From: Pseudomonadota bacterium
GTDB taxonomy: Bacteria > Pseudomonadota > Gammaproteobacteria > Burkholderiales > Gallionellaceae
DNA: 64,000 bases
Assembly (NCBI GenBank): GCA_021782995.1
Contig: JAJXUI010000011.1
Location: 1-64,000 of the forward strand
Direction: 5' to 3'
The notes beneath the pieces are model-generated. The model had not been told where the DNA came from. It saw nothing but the letters and a program-made list of their open reading frames with translations, and ran no database searches. Every line of letters begins with the position of its first letter. Position 1 is the first letter of the stretch. The position numbers and the translations under genes are program-made. Below are positions 26,945 to 36,413 of this stretch, one piece after another.

Positions 26945-29206
26945 ATGGATGAACAACTGCGCAAGGATGCCCTCAATTACCACCGCATGGTGCCGGCGGG
27001 CAAGATTTCGGTGGTATCCAGCAAGCCCATGCAGACCCAGCGTGATCTTGCACTGGCTTATTCTCCCGGTGTCGCCGCCGCATGTGATGCCATCGTCGCC
27101 AATCCCAATGAAGCAGGCAATCTCACCGCCCGTGGCAATCTGGTTGCGGTCATTTCCAACGGCACGGCTGTGCTTGGTCTGGGAGCGATCGGTCCGCTGG
27201 CGGCCAAGCCGGTGATGGAAGGCAAGGGTGTGTTGTTCAAGAAATTTGCCGGGATAGACGTATTTGACCTGGAAATCGACGAACGTGATCCGGACAAGTT
27301 GATAGACATCATCGCCGCGCTGGAGCCTACTTTTGGCGGGATCAATCTTGAGGATATCAAGGCACCCGAGTGTTTCTATATCGAACGCAAACTTCGCGAG
27401 CGCATGAATATCCCGGTATTCCACGACGATCAGCATGGTACGGCGATCATCGTAGGCGCAGCTTTTCTGAATGGCATGAAAGTGGTGGGAAAGGCCATCG
27501 ATCAGGTCCGGCTGGTGGTTTCCGGTGCTGGCGCGGCAGCACTTGCTTGCCTCGATATGCTGGTATCGCTGGGGGTCAGCCGGTCAAATATCATTGTCAC
27601 TGACATCAAGGGGGTCGTATACCGGGGACGTACCGAGGAGATGGATGACAACAAGGTGCGCTATGCGGTGGAAACACAGGCGCGCAGCCTGGAAGAGGTG
27701 ATGGCTGGTGCAGATGTGTTTCTCGGGCTTTCTGCAGGCGGTGTGCTGAAGCCGGAAATGGTCAGGGAAATGGCGGACAGGCCGTTGATCTTTGCGCTGG
27801 CCAATCCGGAGCCGGAAATCCTGCCGGATATTGCAAAAGCAGCAAGACCGGATGCAATTATCGCAACAGGCCGTTCCGATTTTCCAAACCAGGTCAACAA
27901 CGCATTGTGTTTTCCCTACATTTTTCGCGGCGCCCTGGATGTGGGTGCTACCGAAATCAATGAGGCGATGAAGCATGCTGCAGTATATGCAATCGCGGCA
28001 CTCGCGGAAGCGGAGCATGGCGATGCGGTGTACGGGGAAGTCAGCCCAGGGCTGGGAGCGGAATTCCTGATTCCCTTGCCCTTTGACTCGCGCCTGATCA
28101 CGGCGATTGCGCCGGCAGTGGCGCAGGCTGCGATGGACAGCGGTGTGGCGACGCGCAAGATGGATAACCTGGAATCATACAAGGGACAGCTGTCAGGCAT
28201 CGTCAACCAGTCCGCGTTACTGATGAAGCCGGTGTATGAACTTGCGAAAAGACAGCCGCGCCGGGTGGTCTATGCCGAAGGCGAGGATGAAAGGGTGTTG
28301 CAGGCCATCCAGATGGTGGTGGATGACAATATTGCACAGCCCATCCTGATAGGACGGCCGGCGGTGGTGGAAATGCGCCTGCGCAAACTGGGACTGCGTA
28401 TCCGGCCGGACGAGCACTTCGAGCTTGTTAACCCGGAGCATGATCCGCGCTACCGCGATTACTGGACAGGATATTATGCGCTGATGTCCCGCAAGGGCGT
28501 GACGCAGGAACAGGCTCGACTGGAGATGCGCCGTAGCGGTACGCTGATCGGCGCGATGATGATGCACAGGCAGGAAGCGGATGCCATGATCTGCGGCACT
28601 TTCGCGCAGCCACTGGAGCATTTGTATTATGTCAGCAACCTGATCGGGCTGCGCAAGGGGGCAAGCATATTTGCGGCAATGAATATCCTGCTGTTGCACA
28701 AACGCACACTGTTCATCTGCGATACACATATCAACCTTGACCCGGATGCGCAACAGATAGCGGAAATGACCCTGATGGCAGCAGCTGAAGTCCGGCGTTT
28801 CGGCATTGTGCCGAGAGTTGCATTGCTGTCGCATTCCAGCTTTGGCAGTTATGACAGCGCATCTGCAGTTAAAATGCGGCTCGCGCGCGAGCTAATTGCG
28901 TCACGCGCTCCGGATCTGGAGGTGGAGGGGGAAATGCATGGGGATGCCGCGATGTCGGAAGCGCTGCGATTGCACATCTTTCCGGGGTCGGTGCTGAAAG
29001 GCGAGGCCAACCTGCTGATCATGCCCAACCTGGATGCTGCAAACATTTCCTTCAATTTGCTGAAGATGATTGCCGGCGAAGGGATTACAATTGGGCCCGT
29101 GCTGCTGGGTGCGGCCATGCCGGTACATATATTGACACCTACGGCTACAGTGCGTCGCATTGTCAATATGAGTGCCATGGCCGTGGCAGAGGCGGGAATA
29201 AGATAG
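26945..29206 (+). CDS. maeB: NADP-dependent malic enzyme with phosphotransacetylase-like domain (MaeB)
   Basis: The 753-residue protein has an N-terminal malic enzyme half ([35 protein letters not shown] as the dinucleotide fold) and a C-terminal phosphate acetyl/butyryltransferase-like half from about 430. It converts malate to pyruvate and CO2 while reducing NADP. In this class the second half is regulatory and binds acetyl-CoA. I prefer ATG 26945, seven bases after GAGG; ATG 26939 is only one base after it. It stands 90 bases after hrpA and nine before the next gene. Confidence 0.95.
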   Translation: MDEQLRKDALNYHRMVPAGKISVVSSKPMQTQRDLALAYSPGVAAACDAIVANPNEAGNLTARGNLVAVISNGTAVLGLGAIGPLAAKPVMEGKGVLFKKFAGIDVFDLEIDERDPDKLIDIIAALEPTFGGINLEDIKAPECFYIERKLRERMNIPVFHDDQHGTAIIVGAAFLNGMKVVGKAIDQVRLVVSGAGAAALACLDMLVSLGVSRSNIIVTDIKGVVYRGRTEEMDDNKVRYAVETQARSLEEVMAGADVFLGLSAGGVLKPEMVREMADRPLIFALANPEPEILPDIAKAARPDAIIATGRSDFPNQVNNALCFPYIFRGALDVGATEINEAMKHAAVYAIAALAEAEHGDAVYGEVSPGLGAEFLIPLPFDSRLITAIAPAVAQAAMDSGVATRKMDNLESYKGQLSGIVNQSALLMKPVYELAKRQPRRVVYAEGEDERVLQAIQMVVDDNIAQPILIGRPAVVEMRLRKLGLRIRPDEHFELVNPEHDPRYRDYWTGYYALMSRKGVTQEQARLEMRRSGTLIGAMMMHRQEADAMICGTFAQPLEHLYYVSNLIGLRKGASIFAAMNILLLHKRTLFICDTHINLDPDAQQIAEMTLMAAAEVRRFGIVPRVALLSHSSFGSYDSASAVKMRLARELIASRAPDLEVEGEMHGDAAMSEALRLHIFPGSVLKGEANLLIMPNLDAANISFNLLKMIAGEGITIGPVLLGAAMPVHILTPTATVRRIVNMSAMAVAEAGIR

Positions 29207-29215
29207 GGGGATTGC

Positions 29216-29473
29216 ATGCCGGAAAATCTGAACAAGCAGGAAATCGGGATGTTGCGCGAAGAAATGGAAATGATGATGATCGAGCGCAACATCCTGCTTA
29301 AAATCGTGGGGGCTGCTGCCGTGCTGATGGCAAATACCGATGGCCGAAATTTGCCACCGGAAGCTGCTGAAAGTGCAGAAATGCTGTCGGCGCTGGTCAA
29401 TGCGCTGCCTGAGGAGGTATTGAAAGAGGCGCTGGATAGCGTTCATGCCGAGCCGGGCATGGCAGATTTCTGA
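29216..29473 (+). CDS. Small conserved hypothetical protein, 85 residues
   Basis: This acidic, Met- and Glu-rich, mostly helical protein begins MPENLNKQEIGMLREEMEMM. I do not recognise a family. A hydrophobic stretch (ILLKIVGAAAVLMA) at about residues 26-40 is too short and mixed to call a membrane helix with confidence. It starts nine bases after maeB, with GGGG before the ATG, and ends 18 bases before the patatin gene, so it is probably in the same transcript as both. Confidence 0.7.
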   Translation: MPENLNKQEIGMLREEMEMMMIERNILLKIVGAAAVLMANTDGRNLPPEAAESAEMLSALVNALPEEVLKEALDSVHAEPGMADF

Positions 29474-29491
29474 AAGGAACTGGCTGAATAT

Positions 29492-30652
29492 ATGCAGCAT
29501 GAGCAGATGACGGGCCTGATACTGACCGGTGGCGGGGCGCGCGCTGCCTATCAGGTTGGGGTGCTTAAGGCGATCGCGGAGATGGTGCCGCGTCGCTCGA
29601 CCAATCCTTTTCCTGTCATTTGCGGCACGTCGGCCGGGGCCTTCAACGCCGTGACAATTGCGGTATATGCGCAGAGTTACCGTCTGGGTGTGCAATATCT
29701 GGAAAAGATGTGGACGAATTTTACCGCGCATGACATCTATCGTGCTGATGCGCTCGGCGTGCTGAACAATACTGTTAAGTGGTTTTCGGGGCTGATGCTG
29801 AACGGGATTGGCATCAACCGCATGAACCATGTCTCGATGCTGGACAGCAGCCCGCTGAGTGAATTGCTGGAGCGGGCATTCCCCAGTGAAAAAATCCAGG
29901 AAAACATCAATGCAGGCGTGCTGCACGCCTTGAGCATATCAGCTTCCGGCTACGGCACCGGCCAGTCAGTCAATTTTTTCCAGAGCGCGCCGGGGGTAAA
30001 GCCATGGCAGCGTGCTCGCAGGATAGGCGTGGCGACACTTATCGAGGCGAAGCATATCCTGGCATCTTCTGCTATTCCCTTCATTTTCCCTGCTGTGCGC
30101 ATCAACCGTGAATATTTCGGCGATGGTTCGATGCGCCAGCTGGCACCTGTCAGCCCGGCCTTGCATCTGGGGGCATCCAGAGTGCTGGTGATCGGAACGG
30201 GCCAGCCAGACAAGCAGTCGCCCAGGGTTCAGGTCGATGAGTATCCTTCATTGGCAAAGATTGCAGGCCATGCCCTGGACAGCATTTTTCTTGACAGCCT
30301 TGAAGTGGATGTCGAGCGCCTGGAGCGCATCAACAAGACCCTGGACCTGATCGATGATGATGTTCGCAGGAATCTCAATTTGCGTCATGTCGATGTATTG
30401 CAGATTTCGCCCAGCCAGTCCATTGAACGGCTGGCAGGTAAATATGCCAGGCATCTTCCATTTCCGATCCGCTTCCTGCTGGGGGGCGTGGGGGCGATGC
30501 GCCGCAATGCCTCGAATCTGGTCAGTTACCTGTTGTTCGAGAAGGCGTTCTGCACAGCGCTGATCGACCTTGGGTACCAGGATGCGATGAACCGGCAGCA
30601 GGAGCTGATTGCGTTTCTCGGGCTGAGCCCGGATGCGTCAGGCAGTGAATGA
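29492..30652 (+). CDS. Patatin-like phospholipase
   Basis: The 386-residue protein has the oxyanion motif TGGGARAAYQVG at residues 10-21, the nucleophile GTSAG with Ser near 46, and the DG dyad in YFGDGSMRQ near 209-214. Patatin-like enzymes hydrolyse acyl chains of phospholipids with this Ser-Asp pair. No signal peptide is visible, so the protein should be cytoplasmic or bound to the inner face of the membrane. Its end overlaps the longest birA frame by 20 bases. Confidence 0.92.
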   Translation: MQHEQMTGLILTGGGARAAYQVGVLKAIAEMVPRRSTNPFPVICGTSAGAFNAVTIAVYAQSYRLGVQYLEKMWTNFTAHDIYRADALGVLNNTVKWFSGLMLNGIGINRMNHVSMLDSSPLSELLERAFPSEKIQENINAGVLHALSISASGYGTGQSVNFFQSAPGVKPWQRARRIGVATLIEAKHILASSAIPFIFPAVRINREYFGDGSMRQLAPVSPALHLGASRVLVIGTGQPDKQSPRVQVDEYPSLAKIAGHALDSIFLDSLEVDVERLERINKTLDLIDDDVRRNLNLRHVDVLQISPSQSIERLAGKYARHLPFPIRFLLGGVGAMRRNASNLVSYLLFEKAFCTALIDLGYQDAMNRQQELIAFLGLSPDASGSE

Positions 30653-30677
30653 TGCACCCTGTAATCTGGTGGCAGGC

Positions 30678-31703
30678 ATGACAGGCGAGCAGGGTGCGGC
30701 AGGTGAACCACGGCCGCTGACATTCAGTTTGCTGCGCCTGCTGGCGGATGGCGAATTTCATTCCGGCGAAGTGCTGGCGCAGCAGTTGCAGGTTTCGCGT
30801 GCCAGTGTCAATAATGCCTTGAGTGATGTCGGGCAATACGGGTTGACCCTGCATCGCATACGCGGCCGGGGTTACCGTTTGCCAAATCCTCCGCAGTGGC
30901 TCGAAGTCAATCGGCTGCATACTTTGCTGGGAAAGGATGCCGGGATTTTCGGCATTCAGATTCTGGATACTGCCGTATCCAGCAATTCATTGTTGCTGCA
31001 ACGCGCTGCAGCTGGCGCGGCGCATGGCAGCGTACTCGCGGTAGAGTGGCAAAGTGGCGGACGTGGCAGGCTGGGGCGCCAATGGCACTCCGGACTCGGC
31101 AATGCACTTACCTTTTCCCTGTTGTGGCGCTTTGATTGCGGGCTGTCCGGCTTGTCCGGGCTCAGTCTGGTCGTGGGCATTGCACTGGTACGCGCCTTGC
31201 GGCAGCTGGGTCTGCAGGGGGTGGGCCTGAAATGGCCGAACGATTTGGTCGCTGCAGAAGGCAAGCTGTCTGGCATCCTGATAGAGGCGCAGGGAGATAT
31301 GCTGGGGCCGACAGCGGTGGTGATCGGTATAGGCATCAATTGCTCACTGCCGGATGCGGTGATGGAAAGGATAGACCAGCCAGTCAGTGATCTGTCCCGG
31401 TTGTCGGGTGGCCAGCAGCCTGATCGAAATCTGCTGCTGGCCATGGTGTTGCGGCAAATGGCGAATGTACTGGGGGTGTTTGCACAATCGGGTTTTGCCA
31501 GTTTTCGGGAAGAATGGGAAAATTGCCATATTTTTCAGGACAAGCCGGTGCAATTGAGACTGCCCGACGGGGACACAGTGGGCGGGATTGCCAGGGGGGT
31601 GAATGAAGAAGGTGCTTTGCTGGTCGAAACACAGTCTTTGGCGGGTGGTTCGGCAAGGGTGCAGGCATATCATGCCGGTGAAATCAGCCTGAGGGGGATA
31701 TGA
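30678..31703 (+). CDS. birA: Bifunctional biotin--[acetyl-CoA carboxylase] ligase / biotin operon repressor BirA
   Basis: I start it at ATG 30678, six bases after GGTGG, which gives 341 residues; ATG 30633 would overlap the patatin gene. An N-terminal winged helix (LQVSRASVNNALSDV) is followed by the ligase domain with SGGRGRLGRQW and KWPNDL, and a C-terminal SH3-like domain. It makes biotinyl-AMP, transfers biotin to AccB and can repress biotin genes. coaX follows directly, so two cofactor genes are joined. Confidence 0.95.
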   Translation: MTGEQGAAGEPRPLTFSLLRLLADGEFHSGEVLAQQLQVSRASVNNALSDVGQYGLTLHRIRGRGYRLPNPPQWLEVNRLHTLLGKDAGIFGIQILDTAVSSNSLLLQRAAAGAAHGSVLAVEWQSGGRGRLGRQWHSGLGNALTFSLLWRFDCGLSGLSGLSLVVGIALVRALRQLGLQGVGLKWPNDLVAAEGKLSGILIEAQGDMLGPTAVVIGIGINCSLPDAVMERIDQPVSDLSRLSGGQQPDRNLLLAMVLRQMANVLGVFAQSGFASFREEWENCHIFQDKPVQLRLPDGDTVGGIARGVNEEGALLVETQSLAGGSARVQAYHAGEISLRGI

Positions 31704-32447
31704 ATGTTGCTGCTGGATGCGGGCAATAGCCGCTGCAAATGGGCATTTCATGCAGATGGGGCATGGCAACAGCAAGGTGTGCTGGAAAATGCCGATACGG
31801 CATCCTGGCAGCTGCTCCAGGCAAGGTTTGCCGGCATGCGTGCGCCGCAGAAAATTGTTGTTTCAAATGTGGCGGGCGAGACAATAGCACGACGCATCAT
31901 TGAAGCATGTTCGGTGTGGGGGATGATGCCGGAATTTGTCACGGCGCCGGGATTCCAGTGCGGTGTACATAACGCTTACGAGCAGGCGGGTCAGCTGGGC
32001 AGTGACCGCTGGTGCGCATTGATCGCTGCCTGGAAGCGCGAGCAGGGCGCCTGTCTGGTTGTCAATTGTGGCACAGCGACTACGATTGATGCATTGACAG
32101 CGAACGGCGAGTTTACGGGCGGCTTGATATTGCCTGGTATGACAATGATGCAGCGCTGCCTTACTGAAAATACTGCCCAGCTGAATGTCGCGGGTGGCGC
32201 TCGGCAACATTTTCCTCGCAATACGGCGGATGCAATTTATAGTGGTGCGGTTCGCGCAACTGCGGGGGCCATCCTCCAGCAAAGGTCGTTACTGCAGGAA
32301 ATCACAGGACTGACATGTCCTGTCCTGCTGAGTGGCGGTGCTGCATGCTTGTTGGTGGATGAGCTGCACGGAACTGCAGCGCTGGTAGACGATCTCGTAT
32401 TGCAGGGGTTGTACATCATTGGTAGTGGAAGTTCTTGTAATATTTAA
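31704..32447 (+). CDS. coaX: Type III pantothenate kinase CoaX
   Basis: The 247-residue enzyme begins LLLDAGNSRCKWAF and contains the ASKHA-fold phosphate motif VVNCGTATTIDAL and the LGSDRWCALIAAW segment of type III pantothenate kinases. It carries out the first step of coenzyme A synthesis and is not inhibited by CoA in studied members. GAGGGGG lies just before the start, at the end of birA. A type II enzyme is not seen in the window. Confidence 0.95.
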   Translation: MLLLDAGNSRCKWAFHADGAWQQQGVLENADTASWQLLQARFAGMRAPQKIVVSNVAGETIARRIIEACSVWGMMPEFVTAPGFQCGVHNAYEQAGQLGSDRWCALIAAWKREQGACLVVNCGTATTIDALTANGEFTGGLILPGMTMMQRCLTENTAQLNVAGGARQHFPRNTADAIYSGAVRATAGAILQQRSLLQEITGLTCPVLLSGGAACLLVDELHGTAALVDDLVLQGLYIIGSGSSCNI

Positions 32448-32474
32448 TATAATCATATGGATAGTGGTATTTGA

Positions 32475-33332
32475 ATGAGGCTTTTTTTCGGAATCATGCT
32501 GGCGTTGTGCATCCTGCTGTTTGTCGCAATCCAGTGGGGCGGCATGCTGGCTGGTGCAGGCAAGGTCAGTCAGGCTAATGGTGAAATGTATCCTGAAAAA
32601 ATCATCCTGCTGGATACGCCGTTGCCTGCCAGCCATGTTGCATCACCCGCGTTATCCCACGTGGCAGCTGTATCTGCAGTGGTGCCAGCACCTGCAGTTT
32701 CTGCTGTTCCGGCAACTACGGCAGTCTCTGCAGCCTCACCGGCCAGCCCGGCAGCGCATGCGATGGCCGCCGGTGAAACAACGGTACCCAAGGCCAAGCC
32801 CGGATCGAAAACCGGGGATCCGGCCAAGCCTGCAGTGCCGGTCAGTCCAGCCGTTCTGTCCAAGCCTGTTACGCCGGTTTGCATGGATTGGGGGGAATTT
32901 GCGGGTACGGATCTGCAACGGGCGGACAAATTGCTCATTGACCTGAAGCTCGGCGACAGGCTGTCACATCATACGGTTGAATATGATACGGGCTACTGGG
33001 TATATGTGGATCCATTGAAAAGCAAGGCTGCCCTGAACAGGAAAATCGCCGAACTGAAGAAACTGGGCATTTCGGAATTTTATGTGTTGCGTGATGCCAG
33101 AAAATGGCATAACGCCATTTCATTCGGCATCTTCAAGTCCATCGAATCGGCCCGGCAATGGCAGGCTGAGCTCAGGAAAAAGGGACTGCATACGCATGTT
33201 GGCGAACGCAAAAGCAAGTTGAAATATACGATTTTCAGCATGAAAGGCATCAGTGAACAGGAGCAGGGCAGGTTGACTAAACTGCAAAAGGAATTCCCAA
33301 ACAGCGAGTTGAAGAAAACCGCGTGTCACTGA
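32475..33332 (+). CDS. SPOR domain-containing membrane-anchored protein
   Basis: The 285-residue protein has an N-terminal anchor (FFGIMLALCILLFVAIQW), a low-complexity Ala/Val/Pro/Ser linker at about 55-135 and a C-terminal SPOR-like domain of about 75 residues (YWVYVDPLKSKAALNRKIAELKK is its start, shortened here). SPOR domains bind denuded glycan at septa. The single Cys-bearing segment PVCMDWGEF sits before the domain. It is probably the last gene of the birA-coaX transcript. No strong ribosome binding site precedes the ATG. Confidence 0.8.
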   Translation: MRLFFGIMLALCILLFVAIQWGGMLAGAGKVSQANGEMYPEKIILLDTPLPASHVASPALSHVAAVSAVVPAPAVSAVPATTAVSAASPASPAAHAMAAGETTVPKAKPGSKTGDPAKPAVPVSPAVLSKPVTPVCMDWGEFAGTDLQRADKLLIDLKLGDRLSHHTVEYDTGYWVYVDPLKSKAALNRKIAELKKLGISEFYVLRDARKWHNAISFGIFKSIESARQWQAELRKKGLHTHVGERKSKLKYTIFSMKGISEQEQGRLTKLQKEFPNSELKKTACH

Positions 33333-33410
33333 ATAAGAAAAAAAGCGAATATTCATCGATGAAGATTGACAGAAGCGGGTTAAATCTGGAAAATGCTGCC
33401 TCCTTCGATA

Positions 33411-33449
33411 GCCGGGAGGGGAGGCGGTAACCGCTCTCCTTCCGGCTTT
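33411..33449 (+). terminator. Probable terminator hairpin before tRNA-Met
   Basis: GCCGGGAGGGGAGGCGG and CCGCTCTCCTTCCGGC can pair over a TAA loop with a few mismatches, followed by TTTA. The hairpin would end the birA-coaX-SPOR transcript, but the T tract is short. Confidence 0.5.
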
Positions 33450-33451
33450 AT

Positions 33452-33528
33452 GGTGATATAGCTCAGATGGTTAGAGCACAGCACTCATAACGCTGGGGTC
33501 GGTGGTTCAATTCCACCTATCACCACCA
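33452..33528 (+). tRNA. tRNA-Met (CAU), elongator type
   Basis: The 77-base cloverleaf is complete with encoded CCA. Acceptor stem GGTGATA/TATCACC pairs perfectly, the D arm is GCTC/GAGC, and the T arm is GGTGG-TTCAATT-CCACC. The anticodon loop CTCATAA gives CAU. The anticodon arm and variable loop (ACTCATAA, GGGTC) match the pattern of elongator tRNA-Met rather than initiator, because the first base pair is intact. tRNA-Ile2 with lysidine is the alternative reading. The pair next to the loop is A31-C39, a mismatch where A-U is usual. Confidence 0.93.
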
Positions 33529-33536
33529 AATTCTAC

Positions 33537-33557
33537 TGGCCAGCTTACGGCTGGCCA
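33537..33557 (+). other. Hairpin behind tRNA-Met
   Basis: TGGCCAGC and GCTGGCCA form a perfect eight-base stem around TTACG nine bases after the tRNA. There is no T run, so it may aid 3' processing or termination only weakly. Confidence 0.45.
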
Positions 33558-33621
33558 TTACCCAAAATATCATTTTCATAACGCTGTTCATCGATAACGC
33601 ATCCGTTTGAACTGAATCCTC

Positions 33622-34077
33622 ATGAAACAGGTACACCGTTTTTCCTTGTCGGTCCAATATGCCGACACTTCGGCAGATTTGCCTTCCCGGCAGCAGTTTC
33701 GCCGCTGGGTGCGGAACTCGGTATTGCAGGAGCTGCAATGCACGATACGCATCGTTGATGGGGAGGAAGGCAGGATGCTCAATCGTGATTACCGTGGCAA
33801 GGATTACGCAACGAACGTGCTGACATTCGTTTACGATGATATGCAGCCGCTTGCCGGTGACCTTGTATTTTGCGCGCCTGTGGTGGCGCGCGAAGCCCTG
33901 GAACAGGGCAAGAACCTGTTGTCACATTATGCACACCTGACAGTGCACGGCATGCTGCACCTGCAAGGGTATGATCATGAGACGGATGCCGAGGCGGAGG
34001 AGATGGAGGCGCTGGAGTCTGCATTAATCGTCAAAATGGGGTATCCTCCTCCCTATGAAGTAACCAGAAAAGCATAA
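33622..34077 (+). CDS. ybeY: Endoribonuclease YbeY, rRNA maturation factor
   Basis: The 151-residue metalloprotein has the diagnostic motif HGMLHLQGYDH at about residues 110-120, whose three His bind zinc. YbeY takes part in 16S rRNA 3' end maturation and ribosome quality control. The segment LNRDYRGKDYATNVLTF is also characteristic. Its stop overlaps the corC start by one base (TAATG). In many proteobacteria phoH precedes it, but here the tRNA and the SPOR gene do. Confidence 0.95.
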   Translation: MKQVHRFSLSVQYADTSADLPSRQQFRRWVRNSVLQELQCTIRIVDGEEGRMLNRDYRGKDYATNVLTFVYDDMQPLAGDLVFCAPVVAREALEQGKNLLSHYAHLTVHGMLHLQGYDHETDAEAEEMEALESALIVKMGYPPPYEVTRKA

Positions 34078-34931
34078 TGGACGACCCAGACAGTAGTAAC
34101 AAACCCGGATTCCTTGAGCGCCTGTCATCATTACTGATGCGCGAACCGGAAGACCGGGAGCAACTGATAGACCTGCTGCACTCTGCCTACGACCGCAACC
34201 TGCTGGATGCCGAAGCCCTGGCCATGATGGAAGGCGCCATTCAGGTTTCAGACAGGCAAGTACGTGAAATCATGCTGCCGCGCTCACAGATGGATGTGAT
34301 CGACATCAGCCAGCCCCCCGAGCAGTTCATCGCATTCGTTATCGAAACAGCGCATTCGCGTTTTCCCGTGATTGATGGCAACAAGGACAACATCATCGGC
34401 ATTCTGCTGGCAAAGGACTTGTTGCGTTTCTATGCGGGAGAGGAATTTGATGTGCGGGACATGTTGCGCCCGGCCGTGTTTGTGCCGGAATCAAAGCGCC
34501 TGAATGTCCTGCTGCGGGATTTCAGGAATAACCGCAACCATATTGCGCTGGTGGTAGATGAATATGGCGGGGTCTGCGGCATGGTGACGATCGAAGATGT
34601 GCTGGAGCAGATTGTCGGTGAAATCAAGGATGAATTCGATTTCAACGAGGAAGAGGAAAATGTCATTCCGGTGGGCAAGGGGAGCTGGCGCGTCAAGGCG
34701 GCAACAGTAATTGCGGATTTCAATGATGTGACTGGTACTGCTTACAGTGATGAAGAGTGTGATACGGTGGGGGGGTTGGTGCTGAAGGCTGCCGGACAAT
34801 TGCCCAAACGCGGCGAGCATTTTATTATTGGCGGTATGGCGTTCACGGTATTGCGTGCAGACAGCCGCAGGCTGTATTCATTGCTGGCCGAGCAACAGCA
34901 GGAAGCCATGCCTGAAACAACAGCTGCCTGA
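34077..34931 (+). CDS. corC: CorC/HlyC family protein with paired CBS domains
   Basis: The 284-residue cytosolic protein has two CBS domains at about 65-185 (VREIMLPRSQMDVIDI, VCGMVTIEDVLEQIVGEIKDE) and a C-terminal CorC_HlyC domain. It is linked to magnesium and cobalt resistance. In most relatives lnt follows directly, but here lnt is 19 kb away at 53981. Confidence 0.92.
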   Translation: MDDPDSSNKPGFLERLSSLLMREPEDREQLIDLLHSAYDRNLLDAEALAMMEGAIQVSDRQVREIMLPRSQMDVIDISQPPEQFIAFVIETAHSRFPVIDGNKDNIIGILLAKDLLRFYAGEEFDVRDMLRPAVFVPESKRLNVLLRDFRNNRNHIALVVDEYGGVCGMVTIEDVLEQIVGEIKDEFDFNEEEENVIPVGKGSWRVKAATVIADFNDVTGTAYSDEECDTVGGLVLKAAGQLPKRGEHFIIGGMAFTVLRADSRRLYSLLAEQQQEAMPETTAA

Positions 34932-35004
34932 GAATTGGATAGACTGTTTGCGGTTGAAACATGAATGTGCATGGTTGTCTTTGCTTTTTTCATTGGAGGA
35001 AACG

Positions 35005-35421
35005 ATGGGATTTTTTTCAAATATTTTCAAAAAATCATCGTTTTACGAGAGCGAATATACAGTCAAGGACATCATGCCGATTGCGCAGGTAATCGGCGCG
35101 CATGCCAACTGGAAGGCACGCATGAACAAATTCATGGAGGGAACGCTGGGATATCAACTGGATCCGGAGGTGCTGTCCCAGTCCAATGAAACCGAGCTCG
35201 GACGCTGGATACTGCAGGCGGATGAGGAAGAAAAATCTGGTGAGAAACGCGAGCTGCTTAAGCAAATCCACGATGCAAATGCCGAGTTGCACGCGGTTGC
35301 AAGCGAAATTGCATCGGCCATTCAAGGCGGCAGACAGCAGGATATATCGAAGCTGAATGACAGGTTTCAGGAGATAGCCAAAAATTTGCTGTTGAAGCTG
35401 CTCGATTACAGTAAAAGATAG
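35005..35421 (+). CDS. Stand-alone CZB (chemoreceptor zinc-binding) domain protein
   Basis: The 138-residue protein starts after a perfect GGAGGA and is almost entirely one CZB domain. The zinc-binding His residues appear as H33 (GAHANWK), H89 and H96 (IHDANAELH), and the ELGRW turn is at 64-68. The family's Cys, normally in CxLGxW, is replaced by Thr63. CZB domains sense zinc or hypochlorous acid through that Cys, often on chemoreceptors or diguanylate cyclases. Here the domain is alone, so it may act in trans, perhaps with the nearby c-di-GMP proteins; that is inference. Confidence 0.8.
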   Translation: MGFFSNIFKKSSFYESEYTVKDIMPIAQVIGAHANWKARMNKFMEGTLGYQLDPEVLSQSNETELGRWILQADEEEKSGEKRELLKQIHDANAELHAVASEIASAIQGGRQQDISKLNDRFQEIAKNLLLKLLDYSKR

Positions 35422-35433
35422 CGATCATGCCGT

Positions 35434-36165
35434 TCAGAATATTTCATCTTCAGCCAGATAACGCCATTTCCCCGGCGGCAAGTCTCCCAGTCGAACCTTG
35501 CCTATCCTGACGCGCTTAAGCCCCGTCACATTCAGTCCAACCAGTTCACACATTCGGCGTATCTGCCGTTTCTTGCCTTCCTTCAGCACAAAGCGCAGCT
35601 GATCCTCGTTCTGCCAGTTCACTTTGGCCAGTTTGAGTTTTTGCCCATCCAGCGACAAGCCGTGATTGAGCAGTTTCAGGCCATTATCGATCATGTTGCC
35701 GCTGACCCGTACCAGGTATTCCTTTTCCACCTCGGAATTTTCGCCAATCAGTTGCTTCGCGATCCGTCCATCCTGGGTAAACACCAGCAGCCCCTGCGAA
35801 TCGATATCCAGCCGGCCGGCAGGTGCCATGCCAAACAGTTGCTTGGGATGGAAACGTAGCGGATGCGGGTCATCCTCCCAGTGCGAAGCTGCATTCACCA
35901 GTGTGATGGCGGGTTGATACCCGTCTTCCGCCTGACCTGAAACATATCCGACTGGCTTGTTGAGGAGTATGGTCAGTCGGGATTGCTGCTGTTCCTGCGC
36001 AGAGCGGTTGAGGGTGATTTTCTGATCTGGAAAGATGCGTGTACCAAGTTCGGTAACGGGTTTACCATCCACCAGGACCCAGCCCTTTTCGATATAGGCG
36101 TCTGCTTCACGTCGTGAACACAGCCCTTGTGCGGACATCAATTTTGAGAGGCGAATTTTTTCCAT
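35434..36165 (-). CDS. rRNA pseudouridine synthase, RsuA/RluE/RluF family
   Basis: The 243-residue enzyme has an N-terminal S4 RNA-binding domain ([22 protein letters not shown] is the family start, shortened in use) and a catalytic domain with the active-site Asp in [22 protein letters not shown] is the second family motif. The subfamily looks closest to RluF, which modifies 23S rRNA, but RsuA and RluE cannot be excluded. It converges on the CZB gene 12 bases away. Confidence 0.9.
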   Translation of the reverse strand: MEKIRLSKLMSAQGLCSRREADAYIEKGWVLVDGKPVTELGTRIFPDQKITLNRSAQEQQQSRLTILLNKPVGYVSGQAEDGYQPAITLVNAASHWEDDPHPLRFHPKQLFGMAPAGRLDIDSQGLLVFTQDGRIAKQLIGENSEVEKEYLVRVSGNMIDNGLKLLNHGLSLDGQKLKLAKVNWQNEDQLRFVLKEGKKRQIRRMCELVGLNVTGLKRVRIGKVRLGDLPPGKWRYLAEDEIF

Positions 36166-36413
36166 GAATCAAACCTTATAAATTCAGATACATTCAGTAT
36201 TCATAAAAAGGGACTGGTGGTACATATTTCCGGTTTGGCAAGTCATATGGAGGAAGGAGGGCAAATTAATTTCCCTGGCAGTCCGATTTCCGCATGCCAG
36301 TTGCCCGCTTTCCGGCCATAAGGATTCCTGCCTGAGGGGGGGTATGGTGCAGGAAAATGATAATCGTCATCATTGAAACAACACATGGGATGGGTAAAGT
36401 GCGGCGAATTCAT
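36166..36413 (-). other. Gap holding a Fur-like box and no convincing gene
   Basis: This 248-base gap lies upstream of the pseudouridine synthase and behind marC. It contains the Fur-like sequence at 36353-36371. On the minus strand, GGACTG near 36292 and CAGTCC near 36212 could close a long hairpin followed by TTTTT, so a small RNA is possible. The only ORFs are under 25 codons. Confidence 0.4.
36353..36371 (+). promoter_or_regulatory. Fur-box-like sequence
   Basis: GAAAATGATAATCGTCATC matches the 19-base Fur consensus at 16 positions. Neither neighbouring gene is an iron gene: marC ends 42 bases to the right and the pseudouridine synthase starts 190 bases to the left. Its target is unclear. 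Confidence 0.5.

Noticed and set aside
36166-36350. Tiny ORFs of 17-20 codons in the Fur-box gap
   Set aside because: One has a fair ribosome binding site, but such short frames are common by chance and show no recognisable product.
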